From a marine gamma proteobacterium HTCC2148 (GTDB taxonomy: Bacteria; Pseudomonadota; Gammaproteobacteria; Pseudomonadales; Halieaceae), in NCBI GenBank assembly GCA_000156295.1, contig DS999222.1, forward strand, positions 2,370 to 66,369: a stretch of DNA of 64,000 nt, in the 5' to 3' direction. Each line of letters begins with the position of its first letter. Position 1 is the first letter of the stretch. The translations under genes and the position numbers were made by a program. Under the pieces are notes generated by a model. The model was given only the letters and a program-made list of their open reading frames with translations. It was not told the DNA's origin and did no database searches. Positions 1 through 10,459 of the stretch are shown here, in pieces.

Positions 1-1
1 T

Positions 2-121
2 CTGGCCCTGGAAGCCAATGCACTGTTTGGCAAGACTGGTCCAATGACCAGTGTGAAGGGTGTCATTCACTGTAGTGTCGGCGTGACTGCGGTAATCTGG
101 GCACTGCTGGCGTTTCTTTAG
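2..121 (+). CDS. C-terminal fragment of an integral membrane protein, family not recognised
   Basis: Only the last 39 codons are inside the window; the reading frame is open from the first base and stops with TAG at 119-121. The fragment ends in a hydrophobic helix (VTAVIWALLAFL) preceded by a short loop with GPMTSVKG, so it looks like the last transmembrane segment of an inner-membrane protein. It is not the end of elongation factor Ts, which often precedes pyrH in proteobacteria. A strong terminator follows 17 bases later, so it belongs to a separate transcript from pyrH. I do not recognise the family. Confidence 0.55.
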   Translation: MALEANALFGKTGPMTSVKGVIHCSVGVTAVIWALLAFL

Positions 122-138
122 ACACTGAGTTGCTACAC

Positions 139-169
139 AAGCCCGCCCCGTTCAGGGCGGGCTTTTTAT
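139..169 (+). terminator. Intrinsic terminator after the first gene
   Basis: A perfect 10-bp stem, AAGCCCGCCC at 139-148 and GGGCGGGCTT at 155-164, with a six-base loop is followed by a T-rich tail. It closes the upstream transcript and isolates the pyrH operon. Confidence 0.9.
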
Positions 170-269
170 TGTCGATAAAAGGCATCAGGCCTGTTTATTT
201 CCCCAAATTCACACTGTGGCAGGGAGCCGTTGTCCTGTAAGATACTGCCCATCTCAAGAGAGGCCTTTT

Positions 270-998
270 ATGGCACAGATATCGGGTGATAAGAAGTACA
301 AGCGCATTCTGCTCAAGCTCAGTGGCGAAGCGCTGACGGGTAGCGAAAATTTCGGCATCGACCCCAAGGTTTTGGACCAGATGGCCCTGGAAATAGGGCA
401 GCTGGTGGGTATCGGTGTTCAAGTTGGCTTGGTTGTGGGCGGCGGAAATCTATTTCGCGGCGCTGCACTGCAAAGGGCTGGCCTTGATCGCGTCACCGGT
501 GACCATATGGGTATGCTGGCCACGGTGATGAATGCGCTAGCTCTGCGAGACGCCCTGGAGCGCTCTAATATATCGACACAAGTCATGTCCTCCATCCCCA
601 TGAGTGGCGTGGTTGATCATTACGACAGACGCAAGGCGATTCGCGCCCTGGGCAATGGTGATGTGGTTATTTTTGCCGCTGGCACTGGAAACCCGTTCTT
701 TACGACTGATTCATCGGCTTGTCTTCGCGGTATAGAGGTGGATGCTGAGTTAGTGTTGAAAGCGACCAAGGTAGATGGGGTCTACTCCGCTGATCCGATG
801 AAAGTAAAAGATGCGATTAAGTACGATCGCCTCACCTATGATGAGGTGTTGGATAAAAAGCTCGAGGTCATGGATCTTACTGCAATTTTGCTGTGCCGGG
901 ATCACGAGATGCCAGTGAGAGTTTTTGAAATGGAGAAACAGGGCGCACTGCTGAACATTGTTCGTGGCGGTCAAGACGGCACTCTGATCGAGGGATAG
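270..998 (+). CDS. pyrH: Uridylate kinase (UMP kinase)
   Basis: The protein phosphorylates UMP to UDP in the cytoplasm, feeding pyrimidine nucleotide and UDP-sugar synthesis. It has 242 residues, close to the 241 of E. coli PyrH. KLSGEA (about 16-21) and GGGN (about 57-60) form the amino-acid-kinase nucleotide-binding site, and [14 protein letters not shown] is the family signature. The ATG at 270 is chosen over an upstream TTG-type extension because AGAGAGG lies just upstream at 257-263 and family alignment begins here. It is followed 25 bases later by frr, the usual pair. rpsB-tsf are not directly upstream, unlike the common arrangement. Confidence 0.97.
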   Translation: MAQISGDKKYKRILLKLSGEALTGSENFGIDPKVLDQMALEIGQLVGIGVQVGLVVGGGNLFRGAALQRAGLDRVTGDHMGMLATVMNALALRDALERSNISTQVMSSIPMSGVVDHYDRRKAIRALGNGDVVIFAAGTGNPFFTTDSSACLRGIEVDAELVLKATKVDGVYSADPMKVKDAIKYDRLTYDEVLDKKLEVMDLTAILLCRDHEMPVRVFEMEKQGALLNIVRGGQDGTLIEG

Positions 999-1023
999 TC
1001 GAGCCTATAAAGGAAACTGAATA

Positions 1024-1581
1024 ATGATTGACGATTTAAAAAAAGAAGCCGACGAACGCATGTCCAAGAGCCTCGATGCTCTGAGTCACAACTTCAATAA
1101 AATCCGCACGGGGCGGGCTCACCCCAGTCTGCTTGATGGCCTGCGCGTAGAGTACTATGGCGCTGAAACGCCACTGAACCAGATGGCGAACGTGAATGTG
1201 GAAGACGCTCGCACGCTGTCACTGACTGCCTGGGACAAAACCATGATCCCGGCGATCGAAAAAGCGATCATGAAATCCGATCTCGGACTGAATCCGGCAA
1301 CAGCGGGTGAAGTCATCAGAATTCCTATGCCCATGCTGACCGAGGAAACGCGCAAGGGTTATATCCGTCAGGCTCGGCATGAGGCTGAGTCTGCACGCGT
1401 ATCTGTGCGCAACGCTCGTCGCGATGCCAATGCGATGCTCAAGGAATTGGAAAAAGATAAAGAAATAAGCGAGGACGATGAACGCCGTGGTCATGATGGA
1501 ATTCAAAAAGTGACTGACAGTTACATTGCCCAGGTTGAAAAGATGTTGGCTGCTAAAGAAGCCGACCTGATGGAGATCTAG
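1024..1581 (+). CDS. frr: Ribosome recycling factor
   Basis: The protein acts with EF-G to split the post-termination ribosome. Its 185 residues match the standard length. The characteristic segments [15 protein letters not shown], the central [13 protein letters not shown] and the C-terminal alpha-helical ending are all present. The start ATG at 1024 has AAAGGAAAC upstream. It lies 25 bases after pyrH and 28 before uppS, consistent with one transcript. Confidence 0.98.
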   Translation: MIDDLKKEADERMSKSLDALSHNFNKIRTGRAHPSLLDGLRVEYYGAETPLNQMANVNVEDARTLSLTAWDKTMIPAIEKAIMKSDLGLNPATAGEVIRIPMPMLTEETRKGYIRQARHEAESARVSVRNARRDANAMLKELEKDKEISEDDERRGHDGIQKVTDSYIAQVEKMLAAKEADLMEI

Positions 1582-1609
1582 GGTCTAGTACCCTGGAACT
1601 TTGACCTTT

Positions 1610-2392
1610 ATGTCCAGTGGCGCCTTCCCCAGAGACGAGTCTGACGCAGGGCCGATGGTAATTCCTCGCCATGTTGCCATCATCATGGATGGCAATAACC
1701 GTTGGGCCAAACGCAATGGTGTTCCTGGGCCTGCCGGCCACCGCGCAGGGGTTGAGGCCGTGCGCAATATATTGCGTGCCTGCCGTAACCACGGTGTCGA
1801 AGTGCTCACAGTCTTCGCTTTTAGCAGCGAAAACTGGGGGCGTCCGCTCCCCGAAGTTCGTGCTTTGCTGGCCTTGCTTTCACGCTATCTGCGCAGTGAG
1901 GTGCGCGAGTTAAACAAGGACGGCATCCGCCTGCGTTTTATTGGTGAGCGCACCCGGTTCAGTGCGCGTTTACAGCGCTTGATGCAGCAGTCCGAGCACT
2001 TGACCGCCGGCAATACTGAGGCGACGCTGGTGATAGCGGTTGATTATGGTGGTCAATGGGACATTGCTCAGGCTACGCAAAAACTCGCTCTTGAGGTGCA
2101 AGCTGGCCGGCTAGTGCCCCAGGATATTACCCCTGAATTAATCGATAGCCACATCTCGGTGGCAGATCTACCCAGACCAGATCTCTGTATTCGTACTGGC
2201 GGTGACGCCAGAATCAGCAATTTCATGCTCTGGCAATTTGCCTACAGTGAGCTTTATTTTACCAATACACTTTGGCCTGACTTCGGCGAGCTTGAGTTTG
2301 CCCGGGCGCTGGCTGATTACAGTCGTCGCGAGCGTCGTTTCGGATTGCGTGATCCAGACGCTATAGCGGCAGGGGGTTCACTCGATGCTTAG
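1610..2392 (+). CDS. uppS: Undecaprenyl diphosphate synthase
   Basis: This cis-prenyltransferase extends farnesyl diphosphate with isopentenyl diphosphate to the C55 carrier lipid used for peptidoglycan, O-antigen and possibly the glycosyl donors made later in this window. IIMDGNNRWAK carries the catalytic Asp (about residue 27) and RTGGDARISNFMLWQ with YFTNTLWPDF is the C-terminal substrate-binding block. The ATG at 1610 gives 260 residues and an N-terminus of E. coli-like length; TTG at 1601 and ATG at 1655 are alternatives and no strong ribosome site decides. It overlaps cdsA by 8 bases. Confidence 0.96.
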   Translation: MSSGAFPRDESDAGPMVIPRHVAIIMDGNNRWAKRNGVPGPAGHRAGVEAVRNILRACRNHGVEVLTVFAFSSENWGRPLPEVRALLALLSRYLRSEVRELNKDGIRLRFIGERTRFSARLQRLMQQSEHLTAGNTEATLVIAVDYGGQWDIAQATQKLALEVQAGRLVPQDITPELIDSHISVADLPRPDLCIRTGGDARISNFMLWQFAYSELYFTNTLWPDFGELEFARALADYSRRERRFGLRDPDAIAAGGSLDA

Positions 2393-3221
2393 ACAGCGGG
2401 TCATCACTGCCCTGGTTATGGTTGGACTGTTTCTGGCTGCAGTTGTGTTCCTGTCAATCAGTGCTCTTGCGGTAGTACTCGGGTTACTGGTTTTGGCAGG
2501 TGGCTGGGAGTGGTCTCGCATGGCGGGTTGGGAGTCTGGCCTTGCCCGGGCTCTGTTTGTCTTTGTGCTGGCGGCAACGCTGGTCGCCCTGGGGATTCAC
2601 TGCCAGTTGCTGGCAGAACCTTCCCGAGAATTAGTACAACCTGTGTTGGGCCTGGCTTGTCTGTGGTGGTCTTTCGCGCTGCTGTGGGTAAAGAGCTACC
2701 CGGGCAGCGCAATGATGTGGAGTAATCGGTTCATGCGCAGCCTGATGGGGCTGTTGATTCTGGCCCCTGCCTGGACGGCGGCCGTTTATCTGCTGAGTTA
2801 CCCCATGGGCGGCATGCTGATGGTGTTGATGGTGCTTATTGTGGCGGCGGCAGACATTGGCGCTTACTTTGCCGGCAAGGCCTTGGGTAAACACAAATTG
2901 GCGCCGGAAGTCAGTCCGGCCAAGACCTGGGAAGGTTTTTGGGGCGGTGAATTGGCGGTGGCTATTATCGCGCTCCTGGTGTGGTATTTCCTGCCTGCTC
3001 AAGGTGCACATATCAGTTTGTTGACCGCACTGACAGTGGCGCTGGCGACCAGCATGGCCTCGGTGGTGGGCGACTTATCTGTGAGTATGGTTAAGCGCGA
3101 AAGTGGCACTAAGGATAGCGGCAGTCTGCTGCCCGGGCACGGTGGGGTATTGGATCGTCTCGATAGTTTGTGTGGCGCCGCCCCTGTATTCGCTCTCGGC
3201 CTGCTGCTGGCGGGGTGGTGA
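2385..3221 (+). CDS. cdsA: Phosphatidate cytidylyltransferase (CDP-diglyceride synthase)
   Basis: The enzyme makes CDP-diacylglycerol from phosphatidate and CTP in the inner membrane, the branch point for all phospholipids. Its 278 residues contain several hydrophobic helices. The family signature near the C-terminus is intact: [11 protein letters not shown], then [12 protein letters not shown] with its metal-binding aspartates. The start codon lies inside the end of uppS, so translation is probably coupled. Confidence 0.96.
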   Translation: MLRQRVITALVMVGLFLAAVVFLSISALAVVLGLLVLAGGWEWSRMAGWESGLARALFVFVLAATLVALGIHCQLLAEPSRELVQPVLGLACLWWSFALLWVKSYPGSAMMWSNRFMRSLMGLLILAPAWTAAVYLLSYPMGGMLMVLMVLIVAAADIGAYFAGKALGKHKLAPEVSPAKTWEGFWGGELAVAIIALLVWYFLPAQGAHISLLTALTVALATSMASVVGDLSVSMVKRESGTKDSGSLLPGHGGVLDRLDSLCGAAPVFALGLLLAGW

Positions 3222-3222
3222 A

Positions 3223-4437
3223 GTGACAGCCTCTCTGCGCCAGGTCAGTGTATTGGGGTCCACCGGATCGATTGGGGTGAGTACGCTTGATGTCATTGCC
3301 AGACATCCGGGGGATTTTGCAGTCTACGCATTGGCCGCCAACCGGTCAGTGGAGGCGATGCTGGCGCAATGTTTGCAGCACCAGCCTCAATTTGCGGTGA
3401 TGATGGACGAAGTCGCTGCCCAGCTACTGAGTGATCAATTACCCGCAGATAGCCAGACTCAGGTCTTACAGGGAGAAGCTGGGCTTACTCAAGTGGTGAC
3501 GGCTCCTGAGGTCGATAGCGTGATGGCGGCTATTGTGGGTGCAGCTGGCCTGCCTTCTACGCTCGCTGCCGCGAACGCGGGTAAAACCGTGTTGCTGGCC
3601 AACAAGGAATCGTTGGTCATGGGCGGACACCTGCTGATGCAGGCGGTACGAGAGTCCGGGGCCAGACTTTTGCCCATCGATAGCGAACACAACGCTATTT
3701 TTCAATGCATGCCAGTGGATGAGCAGGCCCGCCCGATGCGCGACGGAATCAGCAAGGTGTTGCTGACGGCCTCTGGTGGGCCTTTCCGCAGCTGGACTTA
3801 TGAACAGATGTACGACGCCACTCCCGACCAGGCCTGTGCCCACCCCAATTGGTCTATGGGGCGTAAAATTTCAGTCGATTCAGCCAGTCTGATGAACAAG
3901 GGGCTGGAGTTTATTGAGGCCTGCTGGATTTTTGACCTGACCCCGGATCTGGTGGACGTCGTTGTTCACCCACAGAGCATTATTCACTCTATGGTGCAAT
4001 ATTTAGACGGCTCTGTGCTCGCGCAGTTGGGCAATCCGGATATGCGCACGCCCATCGCCTATGGACTGGCTTGGCCTGAACGGCTGGTCTCCGGGGTAGC
4101 GCCACTTGACCTGATTGCCACCGCCCGTCTAGATTTTGAGGCGCCTGATGAATCCCGTTTTCCCTGTCTGCGTTTGGCCAGGGAGGCAGTGGCCGTGGGT
4201 GGCACTGCCATGGCCGTTTGCAATGCCGCTAACGAAATAGCAGTGCAAGCATTCCTGGATGAACAACTTCGATTTACCGATATTCCCTCTATTATTGAGG
4301 GTGTAATGGAGAAAGTGAGCATTGTTGAACCCACGGCCTTGAACGTGGTCGAAAATGCAGACAACGAAGCCAGAGAGGTCGCACGTGACCTTCTGGCAAC
4401 TATGACCGGGCACACCCCGGAAGCGAACCTGGCCTGA
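3223..4437 (+). CDS. dxr: 1-deoxy-D-xylulose 5-phosphate reductoisomerase
   Basis: This is the second enzyme of the MEP isoprenoid pathway, converting DXP to MEP with NADPH, and it supplies the precursors that UppS uses. GSTGSIG at residues 12-18 is the NADPH-binding loop; [27 protein letters not shown] and the [21 protein letters not shown] region hold the metal and substrate ligands. The GTG at 3223, two bases after cdsA, gives 404 residues (E. coli has 398) and is preceded by GGCGGGGTGG. Its stop overlaps the rseP start by one base. Confidence 0.96.
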   Translation: MTASLRQVSVLGSTGSIGVSTLDVIARHPGDFAVYALAANRSVEAMLAQCLQHQPQFAVMMDEVAAQLLSDQLPADSQTQVLQGEAGLTQVVTAPEVDSVMAAIVGAAGLPSTLAAANAGKTVLLANKESLVMGGHLLMQAVRESGARLLPIDSEHNAIFQCMPVDEQARPMRDGISKVLLTASGGPFRSWTYEQMYDATPDQACAHPNWSMGRKISVDSASLMNKGLEFIEACWIFDLTPDLVDVVVHPQSIIHSMVQYLDGSVLAQLGNPDMRTPIAYGLAWPERLVSGVAPLDLIATARLDFEAPDESRFPCLRLAREAVAVGGTAMAVCNAANEIAVQAFLDEQLRFTDIPSIIEGVMEKVSIVEPTALNVVENADNEAREVARDLLATMTGHTPEANLA

Positions 4438-5792
4438 TGGACATGCTTTACACTATTTTTATCACCCTTGGCACACTGGCCGTTTTGGTTGCGGTGCACG
4501 AATACGGACACTTTTGGGTGGCCCGTAAGTGCGGAGTTAAGGTGCTGCGTTTCTCTATTGGTTTTGGTACGGCTCTGGCCAGCTGGAAAGATAAGCAGGG
4601 AACCGAATACAGTGTTGCGGCCATTCCTCTTGGCGGCTACGTGAAGATGCTTGACGAGCGCGAGGGCGAAGTTCCCGAGGAGTTACTGGACCAGACGTTT
4701 AATCGCAAGCCTGTGCTTCAGCGTATCGCCGTTGTTGTGGCCGGTCCGCTGGCCAATCTAATACTGGCGGTTGTCGCTTATTGGTTCCTGTTCATGGCGG
4801 GGGAAACAGGCTATGCACCGGTTGTTGGTGATGTAGAGATCGGGTCAATTGCCGATGTGGCCGGTTTGGAAGCCGGACAGGAAATAGTAGCGGTTGACGA
4901 TATCGATACTCCCACCTGGCAGGCCCTGAGTTTTGCCTTGCTCGATCGGATAGGGGATACCGGTACCATCAATTTTACGGTCAAGTACTCTGGGTCAGAT
5001 ATGGTTTACCAGTCTGAAGCTGCGATTGATCGCTGGCTTTCAGAGCAGGAGCAACCAGACTTGTTCGGCGGCCTGGGCCTTATTATGTACACCCCGGACG
5101 TGCCACCGGTTATCGATAGCATTGTTGACGGTGGTCCGGCGCAGCGCACCGGATTGCAGCCGGGTGACCGAATTCTCAGCGCCGATGGCGTTGCTATGGA
5201 AAAGTGGATGGACTGGGTAAAACACGTTCGCTCCAGGCCGGAACAAGCGATAGTTCTAGAATACGAACGCGGAGAACGCTTGCTGACCGGGGAAATCGTG
5301 CCCGATCGTCTAACCGATGAGGATGGCGTCGATTTTGGTCGGGTAGGGGTCAGCGTAGCGATTCCGGAGATGCCCCAGGAACTGGTTCGCAGTTTCGACC
5401 GTGGCCCGATTGAAGCCGCTGGGGCCGCCGTGGTTCGCACCTGGGATTTGATGGGTTTCACCGTAAATTCTATTAAGAAGATGATCATGGGCCTGATATC
5501 GCCAAAAAACTTGAGCGGTCCCATTACCATTGCTAAAGTGGCGTCCGCCTCGGCCAAGTCCGGCCTGGAGTCCTATATAGGCTTCCTCGCTCTGCTTAGT
5601 GTCAGTCTAGGAGTGTTAAACTTGCTGCCTATCCCTGTGCTGGACGGCGGTCACCTGCTTTTTTATACGGTAGAGCTATTGGCTGGACGCCCAGTACCTG
5701 AGAAAATACAGGCGCTGGGTTATCAGCTAGGCCTGTTTCTGGTGCTGGGAATGATGATGCTGGCCTTATATAACGATTTTACGCGCCTGTAA
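4437..5792 (+). CDS. rseP: Site-2 zinc metalloprotease RseP
   Basis: This inner-membrane protease cuts the anti-sigma factor RseA within the membrane, after DegS cleavage, to release sigmaE. HEYGH at residues 21-25 is the zinc-binding HExxH, and NLLPIPVLDGGH in the C-terminal part is the LDG motif with the third ligand. Two periplasmic PDZ domains lie between the membrane segments (around 125-290). It has 451 residues, matching E. coli RseP (450). The position between dxr and bamA is the conserved one and ties envelope-stress signalling to the BAM genes. Confidence 0.96.
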   Translation: MDMLYTIFITLGTLAVLVAVHEYGHFWVARKCGVKVLRFSIGFGTALASWKDKQGTEYSVAAIPLGGYVKMLDEREGEVPEELLDQTFNRKPVLQRIAVVVAGPLANLILAVVAYWFLFMAGETGYAPVVGDVEIGSIADVAGLEAGQEIVAVDDIDTPTWQALSFALLDRIGDTGTINFTVKYSGSDMVYQSEAAIDRWLSEQEQPDLFGGLGLIMYTPDVPPVIDSIVDGGPAQRTGLQPGDRILSADGVAMEKWMDWVKHVRSRPEQAIVLEYERGERLLTGEIVPDRLTDEDGVDFGRVGVSVAIPEMPQELVRSFDRGPIEAAGAAVVRTWDLMGFTVNSIKKMIMGLISPKNLSGPITIAKVASASAKSGLESYIGFLALLSVSLGVLNLLPIPVLDGGHLLFYTVELLAGRPVPEKIQALGYQLGLFLVLGMMMLALYNDFTRL

Positions 5793-5854
5793 CTCTGGCC
5801 GACGAAAAAACACGATAATAGCCTCGCAGGCGTAACCCGTTGATTGAGTGAATT

Positions 5855-8440
5855 TTGATAAAAAGACTGACCCAATATCTGGCGCTGGTACTGATTTTTT
5901 CGGTCCCCGTCGCCTCTGCCGAGACATTCCTCATCTCCGATATCCGGGTGGAGGGGTTGCAGCGTATTTCCGCCGGTAGCGTTTTCGCATCGCTACCTGT
6001 CGGTGTTGGCGATATGGTCGATGAGTACGCTATTCGAGCGTCCGCCCGAAGCCTGTTTGCCACCGGTAATTTCGACGATATTCGTATTGGCCGCGACGCC
6101 AATGTGCTGGTAGTCGTGGTGGCAGAGCGCCCCAGTATCAGCGAAATTAATATCGATGGTAACAAGGCCATTGAAACCGAAGCCCTGCTGGATGGCCTTA
6201 AGGGTTCTGGCCTTGCCGTCGGACAAGTGTTCCAGCGTTCCACGCTGGAAGGTATGCAAATGGAACTGCAACGCCAGTATGTGCAGCAGGGTCGTTATGA
6301 CGCTTCCATTGATACCGAAGTGCTTCCTGAGCCGCGCAACCGGGTGGCGATTAATATCGATGTCGACGAAGGCACCGTGGCCGCAATTAAGCATATCAAT
6401 GTGGTTGGTAACGAGATATTTGTCGACGAAGATCTTGACGATATTTTCGAGTTGAAGACCACTGGGTGGCTTTCATTCTTCACCAATGACGATAAGTATT
6501 CCAAAGAAAAACTCACCGGTGACCTGGAAACCCTGACTTCCTATTACATGGACAGGGGCTACCTCCAGTTCCGGATTGACTCAACCCAGGTGTCGGTGTC
6601 TCCCAATAAGGAAGAGGTGTATATCACTGCCAATGTCAGCGAAGGTGACAAGTTCACCGTGGGAACGGTCGATTTATCGGGCGACCTGGTGTTGCCAGAG
6701 CAGGACTTGCGGCGCTTCCTGTTGGTTGCAGAGGGTCAGACTTTCTCCCAGCAGTTGGTAACTTCCACTGAGGAGTACATGACGCGACGGTTGGGCAATG
6801 AAGGCTACAACTTCGCCAAGGTGACTGGAATACCGGAGGTTGAAGAGGGTAACAATGTAGTTTCTATGAAGTTCTTCGTTGACCCCGGTAAGCGCACTTA
6901 TGTCCGTCGCATCAGCTTTAAGGGAAACATGAGAACTGCCGATGATGTGCTGCGCCGGGAAATGCGGCAGATGGAAAGTTCACCTGCTTCTGCCTCCAAG
7001 ATTGAGCAATCGCGGGTGCGGCTTGAGCGCCTGGGTTTCTTCAGCCGTGCCACCGTGGAGACCCCGCAGGTTGCAGGACATGACGATCTTATTGACGTGG
7101 AGTTTGAGGTGGAAGAGCAGTCATCCGGCAGTATTGGTGCCAGCTTTGGTTATGCCCAGGATGCGGGGTTGATTCTCGGACTGAATCTGCAGGAGGACAA
7201 CTTCATGGGAACCGGCAAGCGGGTCGGTATTAACCTGAATTCGTCCAAGTACCAGGACATTTACAGCTTCAACTACACCAATCCCTACTTCACAGAGGAT
7301 GGCGTCAGCCGCGGCTTTAACCTGTTCTATCGCTCTACAGACCTGTCAGAAGTGAACGTTGCCAGCTATACAACTGATACTTATGGGGCAGCACTAAACT
7401 TTGGCTACCCGATTAAGGAAACCCAGCGTCTGGGCTTCAGCTTTGGTATTTCTGATACTGAAATTACCGCTGGCCGATACGCAGTGCAAGAAATTAAGGC
7501 CAGTCCGCGTTTGGAAGAAAGCGTCGATTATTGGTTCGACAGCACTCAGCTGCAGGACGGGACGTTCGCCGATGTCGAGGAGGTCATGCCGATTGCAGAC
7601 ATCCCGTTTGACTACCTCACCATCCCCGAAGAACTGGGCTTTTTGGATGAAAACGGAGATAACTATCTCAACTGGACTGTTACCTCCAGTTGGAGCCAGT
7701 CCACCCTGAACCGGGGAAGGATGGCGACCCGCGGTACCTCGAACTCAGTGTCTTTTGAGGTTTCTATGCCCGGGTCGGATCTTGAGTTTTACAAACTGAT
7801 CTACCGCGGTGAAATTTATATTCCTATCAGAGGGTCTTGGACCGCGCGCCTGCGGGGCGAGCTCGGTTATGGTGATGGATATGGAGACACTACAGAACTG
7901 CCTTTCTACGAGCACTTCTTTGCTGGAGGCTTCGGCTCGGTGCGAGGTTTCGAAAGCAATACCCTTGGTCCAAGGTCGACACCGGCTGAGTTGTATACCG
8001 CTCGTCAGCCAGTGACCGGGATTGATGATGAAGGCAATCCCACCGAGATAGGTGGGCCGAACGGACAGCAATTTGGCTACGTCGGTAATGACGGGAAGCT
8101 GCTGGTGGAAACCCTGCGAGACGACCCCGATCCCTTTGGCGGCAACGTGTTAGTTGAAGGCAGTGCAGAATTGTTGTTCCCGCTGCCGTTTATCAAGGAT
8201 CGGAGCAAACTGCGCTCCGCATTCTTTGTGGATGTAGGCAACGTGTTTAATACCAAGTGTGCCCCCAGCCAGGTCAATTGCTTCGATGTTGATGCGGACG
8301 AGCTGCGCTACTCAGTGGGTGTCGGTGTTACCTGGATAACCGGTTTTGGCCCGATGACATTCAGTCTTGCCAAACCACTCAACGCAGGCCCTGAGGACGA
8401 GGAAGAAGCCTTCCAGTTCACTCTGGGTCGTGGATTCTGA
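5855..8440 (+). CDS. bamA: Outer membrane protein assembly factor BamA
   Basis: BamA is the central barrel of the BAM complex that inserts beta-barrel proteins into the outer membrane. The chosen start is TTG at 5855, giving a clean signal peptide (cleavage after VASA) and 861 residues. Five POTRA domains fill roughly residues 23-425, followed by the Omp85 barrel. The conserved loop-6 motif is visible as FGSVRGFES, and the protein ends in phenylalanine (FTLGRGF), as BAM substrates do. A gap of 62 bases separates it from rseP; I see no convincing sigmaE promoter in that gap. Confidence 0.96.
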   Translation: MIKRLTQYLALVLIFSVPVASAETFLISDIRVEGLQRISAGSVFASLPVGVGDMVDEYAIRASARSLFATGNFDDIRIGRDANVLVVVVAERPSISEINIDGNKAIETEALLDGLKGSGLAVGQVFQRSTLEGMQMELQRQYVQQGRYDASIDTEVLPEPRNRVAINIDVDEGTVAAIKHINVVGNEIFVDEDLDDIFELKTTGWLSFFTNDDKYSKEKLTGDLETLTSYYMDRGYLQFRIDSTQVSVSPNKEEVYITANVSEGDKFTVGTVDLSGDLVLPEQDLRRFLLVAEGQTFSQQLVTSTEEYMTRRLGNEGYNFAKVTGIPEVEEGNNVVSMKFFVDPGKRTYVRRISFKGNMRTADDVLRREMRQMESSPASASKIEQSRVRLERLGFFSRATVETPQVAGHDDLIDVEFEVEEQSSGSIGASFGYAQDAGLILGLNLQEDNFMGTGKRVGINLNSSKYQDIYSFNYTNPYFTEDGVSRGFNLFYRSTDLSEVNVASYTTDTYGAALNFGYPIKETQRLGFSFGISDTEITAGRYAVQEIKASPRLEESVDYWFDSTQLQDGTFADVEEVMPIADIPFDYLTIPEELGFLDENGDNYLNWTVTSSWSQSTLNRGRMATRGTSNSVSFEVSMPGSDLEFYKLIYRGEIYIPIRGSWTARLRGELGYGDGYGDTTELPFYEHFFAGGFGSVRGFESNTLGPRSTPAELYTARQPVTGIDDEGNPTEIGGPNGQQFGYVGNDGKLLVETLRDDPDPFGGNVLVEGSAELLFPLPFIKDRSKLRSAFFVDVGNVFNTKCAPSQVNCFDVDADELRYSVGVGVTWITGFGPMTFSLAKPLNAGPEDEEEAFQFTLGRGF

Positions 8441-8468
8441 TTTTAATATCTAAACCATGGAGATAAAC

Positions 8469-8987
8469 GTGTTTAAATTTTTGAAAGTTAGTATTGTCGC
8501 ATTGGCGCTTACCGTGCCCGCCGTGGCAATGGCACAAGGCAAGATTGCAGTAGTCAACCTGCAGGAAGCCATTCTGCAAACAGACGCCGCTCAACAGCGC
8601 CTCAACGAAGTTCGTGGCCAGGACGATTACAAGGCAGATAAGGCCGAGTTCGACAAGTTGAAGAAAGAATTTGATGAGCTGGTGAAAAAATTCCAGAAAG
8701 ATGCGGCAGTAATGAGCCAGGAGCAGCAGCTCGCTGCGCGGCAGAAGCTCGCCAACAAGCAGTCAGACCTGGAGCACGTTACCGGCAAACTGCAACAGGC
8801 GGAACAAGGCGCAGGTCAGGCCCTGCTGCAAGAGTTGTCACCCAAAGTGCAGGAAGTCCTGCGCGATCTGATCACTACCGAGGGTATTGGTCTTCTACTT
8901 CAGCAATCTTCTGTCATTCACGCTGACGCCGGATACAGTATCACCGCCAAAGTTACTGATAAGCTGAATCAGCTGCCCACTCAGTAA
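8469..8987 (+). CDS. skp: Periplasmic chaperone Skp/OmpH
   Basis: Skp is a trimeric periplasmic holdase that carries unfolded outer-membrane proteins to BamA. A signal peptide ends at AMAQ, followed by GKIAVVNLQEAIL and a long, charged, coiled-coil-like helical region typical of the tentacles. I place the start at GTG 8469, because GGAG at 8459-8462 sits at proper spacing before it; an in-frame ATG at 8457 lacks a ribosome site. The mature protein is a little longer than E. coli Skp. It lies 28 bases after bamA and just before lpxD, the conserved order. Confidence 0.93.
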   Translation: MFKFLKVSIVALALTVPAVAMAQGKIAVVNLQEAILQTDAAQQRLNEVRGQDDYKADKAEFDKLKKEFDELVKKFQKDAAVMSQEQQLAARQKLANKQSDLEHVTGKLQQAEQGAGQALLQELSPKVQEVLRDLITTEGIGLLLQQSSVIHADAGYSITAKVTDKLNQLPTQ

Positions 8988-8997
8988 TATTGTCGTG

Positions 8998-10008
8998 ATG
9001 ACTCTCGGGGAGTTGGCGCAACGATTTAATCTGACCTTGTCAGGTGACGCCCAGCGCTCCGTATCGGGTTTGGCCACTCTAGGCGGAGCCGGGCCCGATC
9101 ATGTCAGCTTTATTGCCAGCAGAAAATATCTTGAGCAATTAGCCGATACCGCTGCGGCAGCAGTGCTTATCCACCCCGATTTCGCCGATCAATGCCCTGT
9201 TGATACCCTCGTCACCGAGGATCCCTATCTCGCTTTCGCAAGAATGACCTCGTTATTTGATCGGTCTTCCCGGCCTGCAGAGGGCGTGCATCCAGCCGCA
9301 GTGGTTTCTGCTGAGGCTGAAGTCGCCGACAGCGTCAGGATAGCCGCCAACGCGGTGGTGGAAGCTGGCGCAGTTATTGGGGAAGGAGTTGTCATTGGTG
9401 CAAATGCCTATGTCGGCGCAGGCAGTCGGATCGGGGCTAATACCTGCCTGAATCCCGGTGTCATCGTTTATCACGATGTTTGGCTGGGTGCGCGTTGCAT
9501 CGTCCACAGCACTTCGGTGTTGGGCTCAGATGGTTTTGGTTTCGCGCCGGGGCCAGAGGGTTGGGAAAAGATCCATCAATTGGGAGGGCTGCGAATTGGG
9601 GATGATGTCGAGATTGGTGCCGGTACCACTATTGACCGTGGTGCGCTGGAGCATACGGTCATTGAAGACGGTGTCATCATTGATAACCAGGTGCACATTG
9701 CGCACAACTGTCGCATCGGAAAAAATACCGCGATCGCTGGTTGCACCGGTATGGCAGGAAGCACGATCATAGGCGCTAACTGCACCGTGGCGGGCGCTGT
9801 TGCCTTATCGGGTCATATTGAAATCTGCGACGGCGTCCATATTACCGGTATGAGCATGGTGACGCGGTCTATTACCGAGCCAGGCGTCTACTCTTCCGGT
9901 GTCCCTGCGTCACCCAATAGAGAGTGGCGCAAAAATGCGGTGCGTTTTTCACAGCTGGACGGCATGCACAAGCGTCTGGCGGCCATTGAGAAAGGAAGCG
10001 CGCCCTAG
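8998..10008 (+). CDS. lpxD: UDP-3-O-(3-hydroxyacyl)glucosamine N-acyltransferase
   Basis: The third step of lipid A synthesis: transfer of a hydroxyacyl chain from ACP to UDP-3-O-acyl-glucosamine. The protein (336 residues; E. coli 341) has an N-terminal uridine-binding domain followed by many hexapeptide repeats (for example [15 protein letters not shown]) forming a left-handed beta helix. HIAHNCRIG contains the catalytic histidine, and DGFGFAP is the LpxD signature. ATG at 8998 and GTG at 8995 are both possible starts. Confidence 0.96.
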   Translation: MTLGELAQRFNLTLSGDAQRSVSGLATLGGAGPDHVSFIASRKYLEQLADTAAAAVLIHPDFADQCPVDTLVTEDPYLAFARMTSLFDRSSRPAEGVHPAAVVSAEAEVADSVRIAANAVVEAGAVIGEGVVIGANAYVGAGSRIGANTCLNPGVIVYHDVWLGARCIVHSTSVLGSDGFGFAPGPEGWEKIHQLGGLRIGDDVEIGAGTTIDRGALEHTVIEDGVIIDNQVHIAHNCRIGKNTAIAGCTGMAGSTIIGANCTVAGAVALSGHIEICDGVHITGMSMVTRSITEPGVYSSGVPASPNREWRKNAVRFSQLDGMHKRLAAIEKGSAP

Positions 10009-10027
10009 AACAAGGAAACATCTCCTG

Positions 10028-10459
10028 ATGATGGATATAGAACAAATTCGGCAGCATCTGCCGCACCGCTATCCCTTTCTTCTGGTGGATAGGGTGGTAG
10101 AGCTTAATCTTGGTGAATCCATCGTTGCCTACAAGAACCTGACAATTAACGAACCTTTTTTTGACGGGCACTTCCCCGGTCAGCCAGTTTTTCCCGGCGT
10201 TTTGCTCGTTGAGGCCATGGCTCAGGCGGCTGGCATTCTTGGTTTCAAGACCATGAACAAGACTCCGGCAGATGGCTCTATTTACTATTTTGTTGGCGCC
10301 GACAAACTGCGTTTTAAGCGGCCTTGTGTGCCTGGTGACAGGGTAATGCTGCGGGCTTCTATCATTTCTGACCGCCGTGGTATTTGGAAGTTTGCTGTCA
10401 GTGCAGATGTGGATGGAGAACTGGCAGCCTCTGCGACGATTCTCTGCGCTGATCGATGA
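10028..10459 (+). CDS. fabZ: (3R)-hydroxyacyl-ACP dehydratase
   Basis: FabZ dehydrates 3-hydroxyacyl-ACP in fatty acid synthesis and competes with LpxA and LpxD for that substrate, which explains its place here. The hot-dog-fold active site is visible as [13 protein letters not shown] with the catalytic His, and VEAMAQAAG with the catalytic Glu. The ATG at 10028 gives 143 residues, with AAGGA at 10012-10016 upstream. It overlaps lpxA by four bases (ATGA). Confidence 0.96.
   Translation: MMDIEQIRQHLPHRYPFLLVDRVVELNLGESIVAYKNLTINEPFFDGHFPGQPVFPGVLLVEAMAQAAGILGFKTMNKTPADGSIYYFVGADKLRFKRPCVPGDRVMLRASIISDRRGIWKFAVSADVDGELAASATILCADR

Noticed and set aside
1595-1645. GGAACTT at 1595-1601 as a sigmaE -35 element before uppS
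   Set aside because: No -10 element occurs at the needed 15-17 base spacing; the nearest TCTGA (1640-1644) is far too distant.
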